A DNA stretch of 64,000 bases from Lepidodermella squamata. Lineage: Eukaryota; Gastrotricha. The translations under genes were made by a program, and so were the position numbers. The stretch is taken from NCBI GenBank assembly GCA_047495785.1, contig JBLDXI010000032.1, forward strand, positions 2,604,001 through 2,668,000, written 5' to 3'. A model generated the notes under the pieces. It had not been told where the DNA came from and ran no database searches. It saw nothing but the letters and a program-made list of their open reading frames with translations. Positions 24,456 through 36,000 of the stretch are shown here, one piece after another. Position 1 is the stretch's first letter. Each line of letters begins with the position of its first letter.

Positions 24456-26505
24456 ATGAGAATTTTTGTGTTTGTTTTGGCGGCGTTTCTTTTTGCGAGC
24501 TGTTTCGCGGAGGAACCCGTGAAAGCTGAGGAGAAACCGTCCGAGGTTAAAGGTAAATCATCTCCTTTATTATTATATCTCGATTTTTTAATTTAAATTT
24601 TTCAGCCGAGGAAACCAAGGAAAACAAAAAAGATGTCCCACCTGCTGTGAAATGTAAGTCAAATAATGAAGTTAACCATTTTTCCCGAATCATCTTCTTT
24701 TGTTACAAAATTTCCAGCTGACGAAGGAAAACCAAAAGAGCAGCAAGTAGAGGCTAAAGAAGAGAAAAAGGAGGTTAAGGAAGAGCCGGCTAAGGAAACC
24801 AAGACCAAAGAGCCTGCGAAGGGTAAGACCCAGCAGGATGAGGCGGGTAAAGGTAAAGTCAAACAGCAAGGCAAGCAGCAACAAGAGAAGGCCAAGGAAC
24901 AGGGAAAGCAGGGTAAGGGCAAACAGCAGCAAGGCAAAGAGCAAGTTGGGAAGCAAGAAAAAGTCAAAGCCGAAACTAAAGAGCCAGTGAAAGAACAGGG
25001 CAAACAACAGCAAGGCAAAGAACAGACCGAGGCTAAGACCCAAAAGCAAGGCAAGGTTAAGGCGGAGGAGAAGGTTCAAAAGGCTCCCAAAGAGCAAGCG
25101 AAGAAAGAAAAAATCCCAACTGAAGGTCAGGTCAAAGCAACCGAGACTGCTGAACCAGTTAAGGAGCAGGGTAAGGCTAAAGCAAAGGCCCAGAAACCTG
25201 GAAAAGCTCAGGTAGAAGAGCCGGCTAAGGAGCAAGCAAAAGAGGAACCCGTTGTCGATAAGAAGGCTAAGAAACAAGCCGAACCAGTCAAGGAAAAGAA
25301 AGTTAAGGCTGCTGCTGCTGAAGAAAAAGTAGCTGAGACAGAAACCAAGACTCAAAAGACTGGTAAGCAGGGTCAGAAGAAAACTGAGAAGCCTGTTGAA
25401 GAGGTGAAGCAAGAAAAGACGCAAGGCAAGGTAAAGAATGCCAAAGTCGAAGAAGCTGAACCAGTTAAGGAGGCTGCTCAGCAGAAGAAACAGAAGAAAG
25501 TTAAGGCACAGAAAGCCGAACCTGTTGAAGAGCCGGTTCAAGAAGAACAAGTCCAGGAACAGGAACCTGTTGCTGAGGCTGTTGAGGAAAAGCCGCAGCT
25601 GACTCCGGCTGCTAAATGTACGTCCCTAACTGGACAGCTTGCGAATAATTATCCTGTTTTGCATATGTTTCATTGTAACTTCATTTTCAGTTAACGAAAT
25701 CTTCCGCTTGCGCATGAAGCATGATGTTAAAGAATCAGTTGGTATCTTGAAGAAGCAAACCGACCTCAACAAAGCCAAGAGCTTGGTTGATAAGGCTCTT
25801 CAGACTGTTCTTGCTGTAAGTTAATCAGTTGAATGCAAAGCAAAGCCTAAAATGCGTTGTTTAAAGGATATTAAACGTTTGCAAGAAGAGCAGTTGTTGA
25901 AGCCACCAGCTAACCCGGACGCCCTGGCTGCTGGTACCATTTCGGATGCGGAAATCGATGCCTACGTGAACTTGGCCACCAATCTGCTCGTTTTTTCAAA
26001 CGCCGTTTTGTACCAACCCGACCTTTCTCGAGCCTATTTGAAGACCCAAGCCAGTGGTGAAAACGCAACAGCTGCCATCGCCACCGTTCAATGGGCTGCT
26101 TCGTTCTGCCGCGAAAACGGACTTTTCGCTAACCAGCCTAAGGCTAATGAAATCGTCAACTTGGTAAAAGATAAATTTTGAAAACAATTGGTTTTTCATC
26201 TTTTGCCGTTTTTTAAGATGGAGCAGGAGCTTGAACTGGTTCCGCGGGATCCCAACTATCAAAATCCGTATGCTCACCGTCATAAAGTTGTACGTGCTTG
26301 CTAATTAAAAGCTTGAAATGACGAAATATTGCGCTCAGCATGACTCAAGGTGACGAAATCAAACTTATTTTCTGTATTTAAACAGGACCAAGCTCGTCAA
26401 GAATTCGAAAAAAGGCAGCGCGAACTCGAAGAACAAAAGCAAAAAAGCGGCAAACTGAAAAAGCCTCTGAAGCAGAAATCGGCCAAGACTAAGGAAGAGT
26501 TGTAG
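24456..26505 (+). CDS. CCDC134-like ER protein with a long Lys/Glu/Gln-rich insert
   Basis: Seven exons (24456-24552, 24606-24653, 24718-25617, 25691-25815, 25867-26163, 26218-26289, 26386-26505) give 552 aa. Residues 1-18 are a clear signal peptide (MRIFVFVLAAFLFASCFA). Exon 3 alone (300 codons) is almost entirely K, E, Q, A, G, P and V in motifs such as KEQGKQQQGKEQ and EPVKEQGK. The last 200 residues match CCDC134: FRLRMKHDVKESVGILKK, a helical middle, then SFCRENGLFANQP, MEQELEL and DPNYQNPY (human SFCNQTGVF and DSNFQNPF). Human CCDC134 is a 229-aa ER-resident/secreted protein ending QSEL; this one ends KEEL, an ER-retrieval form. The disordered insert has no counterpart in the human protein. 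The identification rests on the C-terminal half. Confidence 0.8.
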
Positions 26506-26898
26506 CTCTTCTATTAGTTACTTTCAATTATAGCTCTGATTCATCTTCCTGCGATTAGCAAATGAATTATGCACGTTAATATAACCTCTCGCAATGATTA
26601 TTGCAGCCAACACTGTTGACTCATCTGCTTTCAAAACAACTGTGTATGTGTGTAGAATAAGTTTTAAAGCGTATTGTTAAATTGGTGATCATCGAACGTT
26701 GACAATGTGATTTTTGATTCTTTTTTGTGAACTTTTATTATTAAAGACAGCCGAAATTGAATTATTTTGTTTCTCAATTTATAGGAATAGTATTTATATT
26801 TTATCAAAATTGGTCCAAATTTATTTCGGTTGCTACTAAGACCGTCGCTGATTTTGCCTGTCCGAAGTTTCGCTTGTAATCTCATTAAAAGAGCTAAA
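26506..26898. other. intergenic / HARS leader with AUG-less in-frame extension
   Basis: 3' UTR of the preceding gene and the HARS leader. From 26791 the HARS frame is open without a stop to the ATG at 26899, but it contains no ATG. Acceptor-like TTTATAG ends at 26784. Confidence 0.6.
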
Positions 26899-28898
26899 AT
26901 GGCTGAAGTTGCTGCTGCTGCTGCGCCTGTTATCAACGATGCAAAACCCAAGAATGGTGAAGAGAAGAAACCGAAAGAGCCGAAAGCCCCGAAGGAGGGT
27001 GGCAAGAAAGAAGGCGGTAAAAAGGAAGGAGGGGGTGGATTCCAGTTGAAGTGCGCTAAGGGTACTCGCGACTGGTCTCCGCTGCAAATGACAATCCGCG
27101 AAAAAGTGTTCGCTACCATCACTTCCGTTTTCAAGCGCCACGGCTGTGAAACAATCGATACGCCGATTTTCGAACTTCGCGAAACCCTAACTGGTAAATA
27201 CGGCGAGGATTCGAAGCTGATTTACGATCTGGCCGATCAGGGCGGTGAAATTTTATCGCTTCGCTACGATCTCACTGTTCCGTTTGCGCGTTATCTGGCT
27301 ATGAACAAAATTCAAGGAATGAGGAGGTTCCATATCGGGAAGGTATACCGCCGCGATAATCCGTCAATCGCTCGAGGTCGCTTCCGCGAGTTTTACCAGT
27401 GCGATTTCGACATTGCCGGCACTTACGACGTGATGATGCCTGATGCCGAGATTCTTCGCTGCATGTACGAATGTTTGACGGAGCTTGGAGTAGGCTCGTT
27501 CTTGATCAAAGTCAACCACCGTCGTCTTTTGGATGGCATGTTCGAAGTTTGCGGGGTTCCGGCTGAGAAATTCCGGGCAGCCTCGTCTTCAGTCGATAAA
27601 TTGGATAAAGAGCCGTGGGAAGCCGTGAAGAAGGAACTGATCAACGAGCGTAATCTCGACCCGGCTTGTGTCGATAAAATCGGTGAATTCGTCCGATTCA
27701 GCGGCGATTCTCAGACAGTGCTGGAGCAGCTAGTCACTCAATACCCGGAACTTGAGCGCAACGCGGCCGCGAAAGAGGGTATTGACCAGCTCCGGTTACT
27801 GTTCAAATACGCCCATCTGCTCGGCGTAGAACGGGTCAACTTTGACATGTCATTAGCACGCGGTTTGGACTATTACACCGGCCCTATTTTCGAAGCCATC
27901 CTTCAAACAACGCCCACGGTTGATGGCAAGGCGGTCTTAGGCAGCGACGGCGAGCCTCTATCCGTCGGCTCGATCGCTGGTGGCGGTCGTTACGATAATT
28001 TGGTCGGTATGTTCGACGCGAAGGGCAGGAAAGTGCCATGCGTTGGCTTCTCCGTTGGCGTCGAGCGAATTTTCGCGATTCTCGAGGCGGTTTTAACGGC
28101 TTCAAAGAGGAAGGCTCGTACAACGGAAACTGAGGTGTATGTTGCCTCGGCTCAAAAGCAAATGGTCACTGAACGGCTCAAAATTGCGGCGGAACTTTGG
28201 AACGCCAACATTAAGGCAGAATATTCGTACAAGTAAGCTTTTACTTCTCGAAAACAAATTCGAAGATTTTTCGGCTGAGTAGTCAAATTACGTCGCTTTT
28301 TTATTTCAAGTCCAGACTATCTGTCAATGCTACTAGCTTTGATTACTTATTTAGGATTTCCTCTCTTGAGTATTGCCCAGTTTGTTGCTCTAAGATTATT
28401 TTTCTTGTTAATTCACTGTCTGGCTCTTAGCTGTATATGACAGCGGCACTTCAGGCGGCGTTATTATTTATAGTTATTAATAGATTTTCGATTCAGCCAT
28501 GGGATAAGTAATTCATGCAGCGCGTGGTCACTTCATCCGCTGCAGTTATCGATTGCTTCTCCTATGTAATTGTTTATACTCGTATGAACGCACGCGCTCG
28601 CTGCGTGATTGATCGTCGTCATCCGATTTGCGCTAATTTCAATCATGTTATTTTTGTCTTTTCTAAAAACAGAGAAAATCCTAAACTGCTCAACCAGCTG
28701 CAGTATTGCGAAGAGACCGGAGTTCCGTTGATGGTCGTCATCGGCGAGGGCGAAGTAACGCGGGGTGTTGTCAAGCTGCGAGACGTCGAATCGCGCGTCG
28801 AACGTGAAGTCTCTCGCGAGGCCTACATTGCTGAGCTCAAGGCTGATATCGAACGCCTCAAAACCCGTGAATCAACCACTGCTCAAAAAGAAAATTGA
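26899..28898 (+). CDS. HARS: histidyl-tRNA synthetase
   Basis: Two exons (26899-28232, 28673-28898) give 519 aa. Class II synthetase charging tRNA-His. Core motifs: [21 protein letters not shown], motif 2 in [14 protein letters not shown]...[26 protein letters not shown], and motif 3 [12 protein letters not shown]...GVGVERIF-like [11 protein letters not shown]. The anticodon-binding domain spans the intron: YK then [16 protein letters not shown]. Human HARS has a WHEP helix-turn-helix at the N-terminus. Here it is replaced by a Lys/Gly/Glu-rich segment (KEGGKKEGG) of about 45 residues. The chosen start, AAAATGG, is the first ATG in frame; an upstream in-frame leader rich in Arg, Leu and Ser ([21 protein letters not shown]) looks like a mitochondrial presequence. 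It is the last of the five-gene plus-strand run. Confidence 0.96.
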
Positions 28899-30040
<1,142 letters not shown>

Positions 30041-31201
30041 AGCAAAGACGTGAGAAGCAGCTAAAAAAATTAACAATTTTTAGGTGTCATCATTCTCGCG
30101 TTTTTTTCTTGCTCGCTCGTTATTTCTCGCTCGGCTCCTTTGTCATTACTGTGCGTTTTTTGTGTCGTCGTTCGTTGTAAAGATACAAACATCTAGCTTA
30201 AAAACAAACAAACCTTGTACTACTTTTCGATGATGATGATAATGATGGTGATGTGATGGCAAACCAAATTTATGAAATTTTTCGTTTCTAGTTTGTTGTC
30301 ATGCAAACAATACACACGCATCTTCATTTTATTAATTTGTCTCACGGCAGACTCGCTTCGATGACGTTCATCCTGTTTTAAAAATTGTGGGTGGCGTAGC
30401 TCAACCTCCTTTTCTGATAGATTTTTTCCAGGTACAAATCTGTTTGGAGACAAGTATGGACGCTTGGTTAGTTGGAAAGAGTGTGCTGCGTGTGTCTTGG
30501 GAGAAATGCGATGATTTGACTTCTTTTGACAGGATTGTATCTTCTCATTGTTTTTGATAATGCAATATGATGGTCTCTTGTAAATACAGATGTATGGAAA
30601 AATACACTGAATAAATGCACGAAAAGATCGAGAATGCGTTTAGTTTGAGCTCGTTACATCATGTCTTTTCCGCCCCCAGGTTTTAGCTGTTCAATTACAG
30701 GCTTCGTTAACACGGCCATCGTTAGTAACGATTTGTGTCACTTTCAATCGCAAAAGACAGTTAAAAACAACCGTTTTCTCAATCACTTGATTAGGTGTCT
30801 ACTTTCGAAGTCATTCGATGCGTTTCTCGCCACTGAACAATTACTATTGAAGTTTATGTTTTTGTGTGTGAGATAATCGGGTAGTCGTCAAAGGAACTGC
30901 GCTCCTGTCATCATCTGCTACTACTATCATATCATTTATCTGTCTGTCATCTGATGAAATTTTAGTACAAAACCGCCACTCTTAATCAAGCTGTTTCGTC
31001 TCTGGAAAGTCAATGAGTTTTTTTTAGACAAATAAAACAATTCTTACTGCATCATAACACCGTGTTTTGTTTCCGTAAAAGTCAGAACATATTTACATAT
31101 TTTTGGAATTTTTATTTTGCGTCTTGCAGCACTCTACAGATATCACGGAACTCTCGCACCTTTCTTTGCCATAAATTTCAATTTGCAAATACAATCTACG
31201 T
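30041..31201. other. H3.3 3' UTR and intergenic region
   Basis: Converging 3' ends of H3.3 (plus) and uS8 (minus). No other gene seen. Short GATGATGATAATGATG run at about 30230. Confidence 0.6.
30610..30615 (+). terminator. polyadenylation signal AATAAA, likely H3.3
   Basis: AATAAA about 570 bp after the H3.3 stop on the same strand. It is the first canonical hexamer I noticed in that 3' region. Confidence 0.5.
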
Positions 31202-31651
31202 TCAAAAGAAGAAGCCGAGGATCTTGCCACCGACGTGCTTCCGCCTGGCTTCCTCGTGGTCCATAATACCGGCCGACGTGGTTAACACGATGTAGCCGAA
31301 CTGACGAGACGGCAGCAGGTTGGTGGTCCATTGTTCCATATCGTGAACCTTGATGTCGAATCGAGGGGCGATCACACCGCACTAAAACAGCGCACATATA
31401 CAATTATTTTGAAAATATAAAAAGGGTTCAAAACTTACCTTGTTGATGCGACCATTGAGGTTTACGATGATCTTTCCGGCACGGTGGTCGTCGACAATTT
31501 CGAACTCACCAATGTAACCGTGCTTCATCATGACGGTGAGGAACTTAACAATAACCTTGGAAGAGGGACGGATAAGGACCTGACGCTTGCCACGCTTTTC
31601 AGCGTTGCAAATGCTCTTCAGAGCATCAGCCAACACGTTCATGCGCACCAT
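31202..31651 (-). CDS. RPS15A: 40S ribosomal protein uS8 (RPS15A)
   Basis: Two exons (31439-31651, 31202-31381) give exactly 130 aa, the normal length. Starts [27 protein letters not shown]-type, with [11 protein letters not shown] at the exon junction and the C-terminal [24 protein letters not shown] (quoted in parts). It binds 18S rRNA in the body of the small subunit. The start is 56 bp downstream of the stop of the SRR1-like gene on the same strand. A strong acceptor (CGTTTTTTTCAG) lies between them, 31 nt before the ATG, so the pair could be one operon-like unit or share a short intergenic promoter. Confidence 0.97.
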
Positions 31652-31707
31652 TATTTATCTTAGTGAAATAGTGGCTAAATCACTGAAAAAAACGAAAACG
31701 TTAATAA

Positions 31708-32520
31708 TCAAGTCGAATTCAAATATTTTTCGCTCGGAGTAAACCAATGAACAGCAGTGTCGTTAAAAGATTCAGGCCAGGGACATAAGGTCAGAGGTAA
31801 ATCTTTTTCGATAGAGAAACGCTGAGCCTTAAGAAGATGTTGAAACGTTTGAAAGTTGTTTATATTTATTTCAGGCACCAAGTGATCGCTCATTACCGAA
31901 AAACTATTTCCGACGATCACAATCGAAGCTAACTTCTGTAGGCACCAATTTTTCGCAAGAAATAACTCATAGAGATCTTTATCGCAATGAACGGCAAAGA
32001 GGATAAGAGCCGTCGATCCAAAATCATTCAATGACAGCGAGGCTTCGGCATTCAATACAACGGCGCCAAGTTTATCAATTATCAATTCGTCGGAAGGAGC
32101 AAAAACGGGATCATAGGCGGTTAGAGTAATAGCAACAGAAGATTCCTCTGGATCGAGGATTGACTTGCTCAGCTGACGAGCTACTGCGAACTGATGCCGA
32201 GAAGACAGTGAATGACATAAAGATCCGACTCCAAGACATCTGATTTCGACCGCAGTTATAATTTTACCCCGGCTCTTAATATCATTCAAAGCCATTCTGA
32301 TGTGTGAACATAGAAACAAATACCAAGGCGACTCAGTAATTTCCATTCGCAGGATCTGATCACAGTATCGAGTACAAAGCCCTTCATCTATGTGAGAATC
32401 TAGCGTAACAGATCCAGCCCCATTTTCAGCCATAACTCCAGATGCTATATGTTGAACCGAACGTGCGGCAAACTTCTTTCTGGCTTTACCGCGGACGAGA
32501 ACAAATCCGTCAGCTTCCAT
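31708..32520 (-). CDS. SRR1-like domain protein (SRRD)
   Basis: A single-exon frame of 270 aa. The N-terminus reads DGFVLVRGKARKKF, a basic start typical of SRR1-like proteins. The SRR1 core follows: VEIRCLGVGSLCHSLSSRHQFA, LTAYDPVFAPSDELIIDKLGA, a LFAVHCDKDLYELFLAKNW helix, and SIVIVGNSFSVM. This matches the GxGxxxxxxxxRxQLA, YDPVFxxxE and HCGxxLYxxxLxxNW...GNSF blocks of the family. SRR1 was first described in plant circadian and phytochrome signalling; animal SRRD has been linked to heme synthesis and proliferation. The biochemical role is not settled. It lies directly upstream of the uS8 gene on the same strand. An acceptor-like ATTCTAG lies about 22 nt before the ATG. Confidence 0.85.
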   Translation of the reverse strand: MEADGFVLVRGKARKKFAARSVQHIASGVMAENGAGSVTLDSHIDEGLCTRYCDQILRMEITESPWYLFLCSHIRMALNDIKSRGKIITAVEIRCLGVGSLCHSLSSRHQFAVARQLSKSILDPEESSVAITLTAYDPVFAPSDELIIDKLGAVVLNAEASLSLNDFGSTALILFAVHCDKDLYELFLAKNWCLQKLASIVIVGNSFSVMSDHLVPEININNFQTFQHLLKAQRFSIEKDLPLTLCPWPESFNDTAVHWFTPSEKYLNST

Positions 32521-32543
32521 TTAACCGGCGACTATGGCGAATC

Positions 32544-33023
32544 CTAGAATAGCAGCAAAACCAGATAAACGAGCAAGATGGATGGAGAAGATTGGGTTTC
32601 ACGTGAATACCAAATATACCAAGATGACCCTCACCGCATGAGAGTAGGAGAGAAAGAGACAAAAGGGAAAGGAAGCTGCGAAAAAGGGGAAGGGTGACTC
32701 GAAGAAAAGAGTCTCGTGTTCAGCTGAGCCGTGTGACGGAGTTTCACGACTCCGCGTTGCGCTTAAAAATACGTCGATTTTTTTTTATCACTGCATATTT
32801 TTAATAAATCTTTCAAAACGTTGCAATTAAGCATTTTATTTATTATCGAAAATTTTCATTTCCGAAATGACGAAAAAAGGAGGTCAGTCACGTGATAGGG
32901 GCTGTTTTTTTGCCTTACGGGATCTACCTTTTGCTAAAGGCTTCTATTTTTTACACCTCTCTTGTCGTTTTGTGGTGTGAAGTGATAATTACGAAACCAA
33001 TAACATTTTAGAAGTATGATGCT
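32544..33023. other. divergent intergenic region between SRR1-like and Unkempt
   Basis: The two genes point away from each other over about 500 bp, so a bidirectional promoter is likely. A T-rich acceptor (AACATTTTAG) ends at 33011, before the Unkempt leader. Confidence 0.55.
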
Positions 33024-36000
33024 ATGAATGGTACAGAAAACTCAGATGCTGCGGCGGAGGAGAAGCCGCAACACTTGAAGTAAGTGAATGGTTTACCGCA
33101 AAGCTGATGCAGCAATATTTTTACTACATATTTTTGGCACCGAGCCATCTCCATTTCGGTTAAATTCTCTAGGTCCCACATTTTTTTATTATTTCCGAAT
33201 CAGGACATTGAATAATGGGACATAGTTACGGCAAATAGGCTTGTTGGCCTTTTTATTGGTTCCCCTTTACCGTGAAAATCTACCTGTTTACCTGAACCTT
33301 CCGTACCTAGAGATTTTATGATGTTTTATGATATGTGTAATAATTCGTTCAACATTAAAGTGTGTAAACTATCGTCATCGGCATAATAAATATGATATTT
33401 TAAGCCAATTGCTGCTATTAATTCAGGGTTTGGGTATTTTATACACTACTCGAAACATTAGGCTTCAGCCGTCGCCGTTTAAAAGATGCTAGTGAAGCTG
33501 TTCGCGATTCTCTCACATTCGTTTAATGTTATCGTTATTGCTGCCATCTCGACTGATCATAAATACGCGTGCTTTTCAATTTAATGTACCCATAACTGTG
33601 GTAAAATTTGATACACGTTAAAGGAAACGACAACTAGTAATATTCATATTCCAAATGTTCAATACCGAGAGCATTTCATGTTGCATAAAATCTAGCCCGG
33701 CTTTCGAGTTATTCTTTATTTTGTGGGAAATTGTTTGCAATTTTTTCATGTCCCTTTTCATTACATTTACAAGTTGCTTTACAATATCCTATTGCTTTCC
33801 AGGTATTTGCAAGAATTTCGCACGACACAATGTCAACTATTTCTGCAGCATAAATGCACCCAGCATCGACCCTTCACGTGTTTCAACTGGCATTTTGCTA
33901 ATCAGCGCCGCCGAAGACCAATTCAAAAGAAGGATGGTACTTTCAATTACAACCCGGATGTATATTGTCCTAAATATAACGAGAATACCGGAATTTGTGC
34001 GGACGGTGACGAGTAAGTTTTATATTAACATAAATCTGTGTGATTAGACAATTAATGCGTGGAATGACCAATTTCATTAGCAAAATCCCAGTTATGAATG
34101 GCGTATTCAAGTAGTTTTTTTTCTGATGTGGTTACTAATTAGCGGCGTCTCCAGCCACGTGATGGCTACGCATTGCATAATTTAGTTCCATTTCATAACC
34201 CATAACCCAATCTGGCTGTCAACATAATTGGATATGCTGTATCCACCCATTGTTGCGCATGATGTCTCGGTTCTGACTGCTCAAGTTTACTTGAATTTAT
34301 CATTAAGTGATTTTAGTCCGATAGAATTTGATATTTTACGTAGCAAAGCATAATTCATGCTTTTTCTTAGTTGCCAATTTGTCCATCGTACGGCGGGCGA
34401 TACGGAGCGGCGATATCATCCGCGCTACTACAAAACGGCTACATGCGTTCACGAAACCGATGCTGAAAACCATTGCGTAAAAAACGGTCCTCATTGTGCT
34501 TTCGCTCATTCAGCAAAAGATTTGCGACAACCTGTGTATGATGCCCGCGAGAAAGCCGAAAAAGCAGCCTCTGGAACTCCCGGTGGACCAGGCCCGATGT
34601 TGCTTGACGGCATCTTATTAGCGGCTGGCGTCGGCAATGGAAATAACGGCTTGAGCAGTTCAATCAGCGGCAAATCTGTCAAGGGAGATCGTCACGGTGA
34701 TAAAGAAGATAAAGACAAGGAGGTGGTCGTCGACGATATGCGATGGAACGACCTGCAGTATGTGCTCATTAACTACAAAACTGAGTTGTGTCGAAAGCCG
34801 CCGCGTCAATGTCGGCAGGGTTACGCGTGTCCGATGTACCACAACAACAAGGACAGAAGGAGATCACCCAAAAAGTGCAAGTACCGCTCGACACCTTGTC
34901 CCAACGTCAAACACGGCGACGAATGGGGTGATCCGAGCCACTGCGAACTCGGCGACAACTGCGCGTATTGCCACACCCGAACGGAGCAGCAATTCCACGC
35001 CGAAGTGTACAAGTCGACGAAATGTAATGACGTGCTGCAGACGGGTCGTTGCCCTCGTGGGCCATTCTGCGCCTTCGCTCACAACGACCAAGAGCTGAGC
35101 ATGGACCGAACCGCGGCGATTACTGCGGAAGAAGTCGGCTCCCAGGCACCGCCAATGTCAGCCGGACCTTATTCAGCCGCCGTTTCCGTCTTCGGTAGCC
35201 AATTCGATGTTGGCCAAACGCCACCTGCTGGTAAAATTTCACCTGAGGGTAGCACTAGCGGCTTGAGCCTGCGAAGCAGCAGTATGTCTGAGACTCTGGC
35301 TTCGCTTGAATCGTCATACGTCGCAGCTCTGCAACACCAGCAAATGCAGCAGCATCGCAATTCGAGCGGCTCGAACCAAGTTCCGGGTTTCCATCGCTTT
35401 TCATCCGGTTCGTCGGCTGTTTCGCCGGGTGTGCCGATCGGGCATGGCGGTCGTAACCCTGATATGGCTGCGGCAGTTCACGCGCTTTCTTCTAGCTGGA
35501 ACGCTCTTTCGTTTTTGTCGTCGCTCAATAACCAGACGGCTGATGGTTCGTCCGTGTCGTCCGGCTTTGGCGGCGGTGTGCCCGACGATGGATCGCCTCC
35601 TGATGTTGTGCAATCACTGAGTCTATCACAGGTGCCTTCGGGCATGTCCGGGCTGTGGGGCAACTCGAACCGCCGAGCTGTCGCCATAGCTTCGAGACAA
35701 AAGCTCGGGCGGTCGATGTCGCTCAACGCCCCGCTCGGACCACTTTCGCCGCGCTCATCTGACTTCGGCCCATCCGGTAATGGCATCAACAGCAGCGGCG
35801 GCATCCCTCTGTTGGTACCTAATGAAGAGCCCGATGATTTCGATTTGACCTCGATCGACAAAGAATTGCTAAGTGCAAGCAGCACTGGTCAACAGTCGAC
35901 TGCAGATCGCCTCGGTTTGAGTTCTAGCCGAATGACCCACGACAGCGGCGATAGTACGGATAGCATCAATGGACCTTCAAATATTAATGGTAATTTTTTA

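Noticed and set aside
24690-25550. 286-codon Leu/Phe-rich minus-strand frame
   Set aside because: It is the exact antisense of the Lys/Glu/Gln-rich exon of the CCDC134-like gene; AAG/GAG/CAG codons read as CTT/CTC/CTG.
26664-27134. 156-codon minus-strand frame with Pro/Ser/Phe repeats
   Set aside because: Antisense of the HARS Lys/Gly-rich head.
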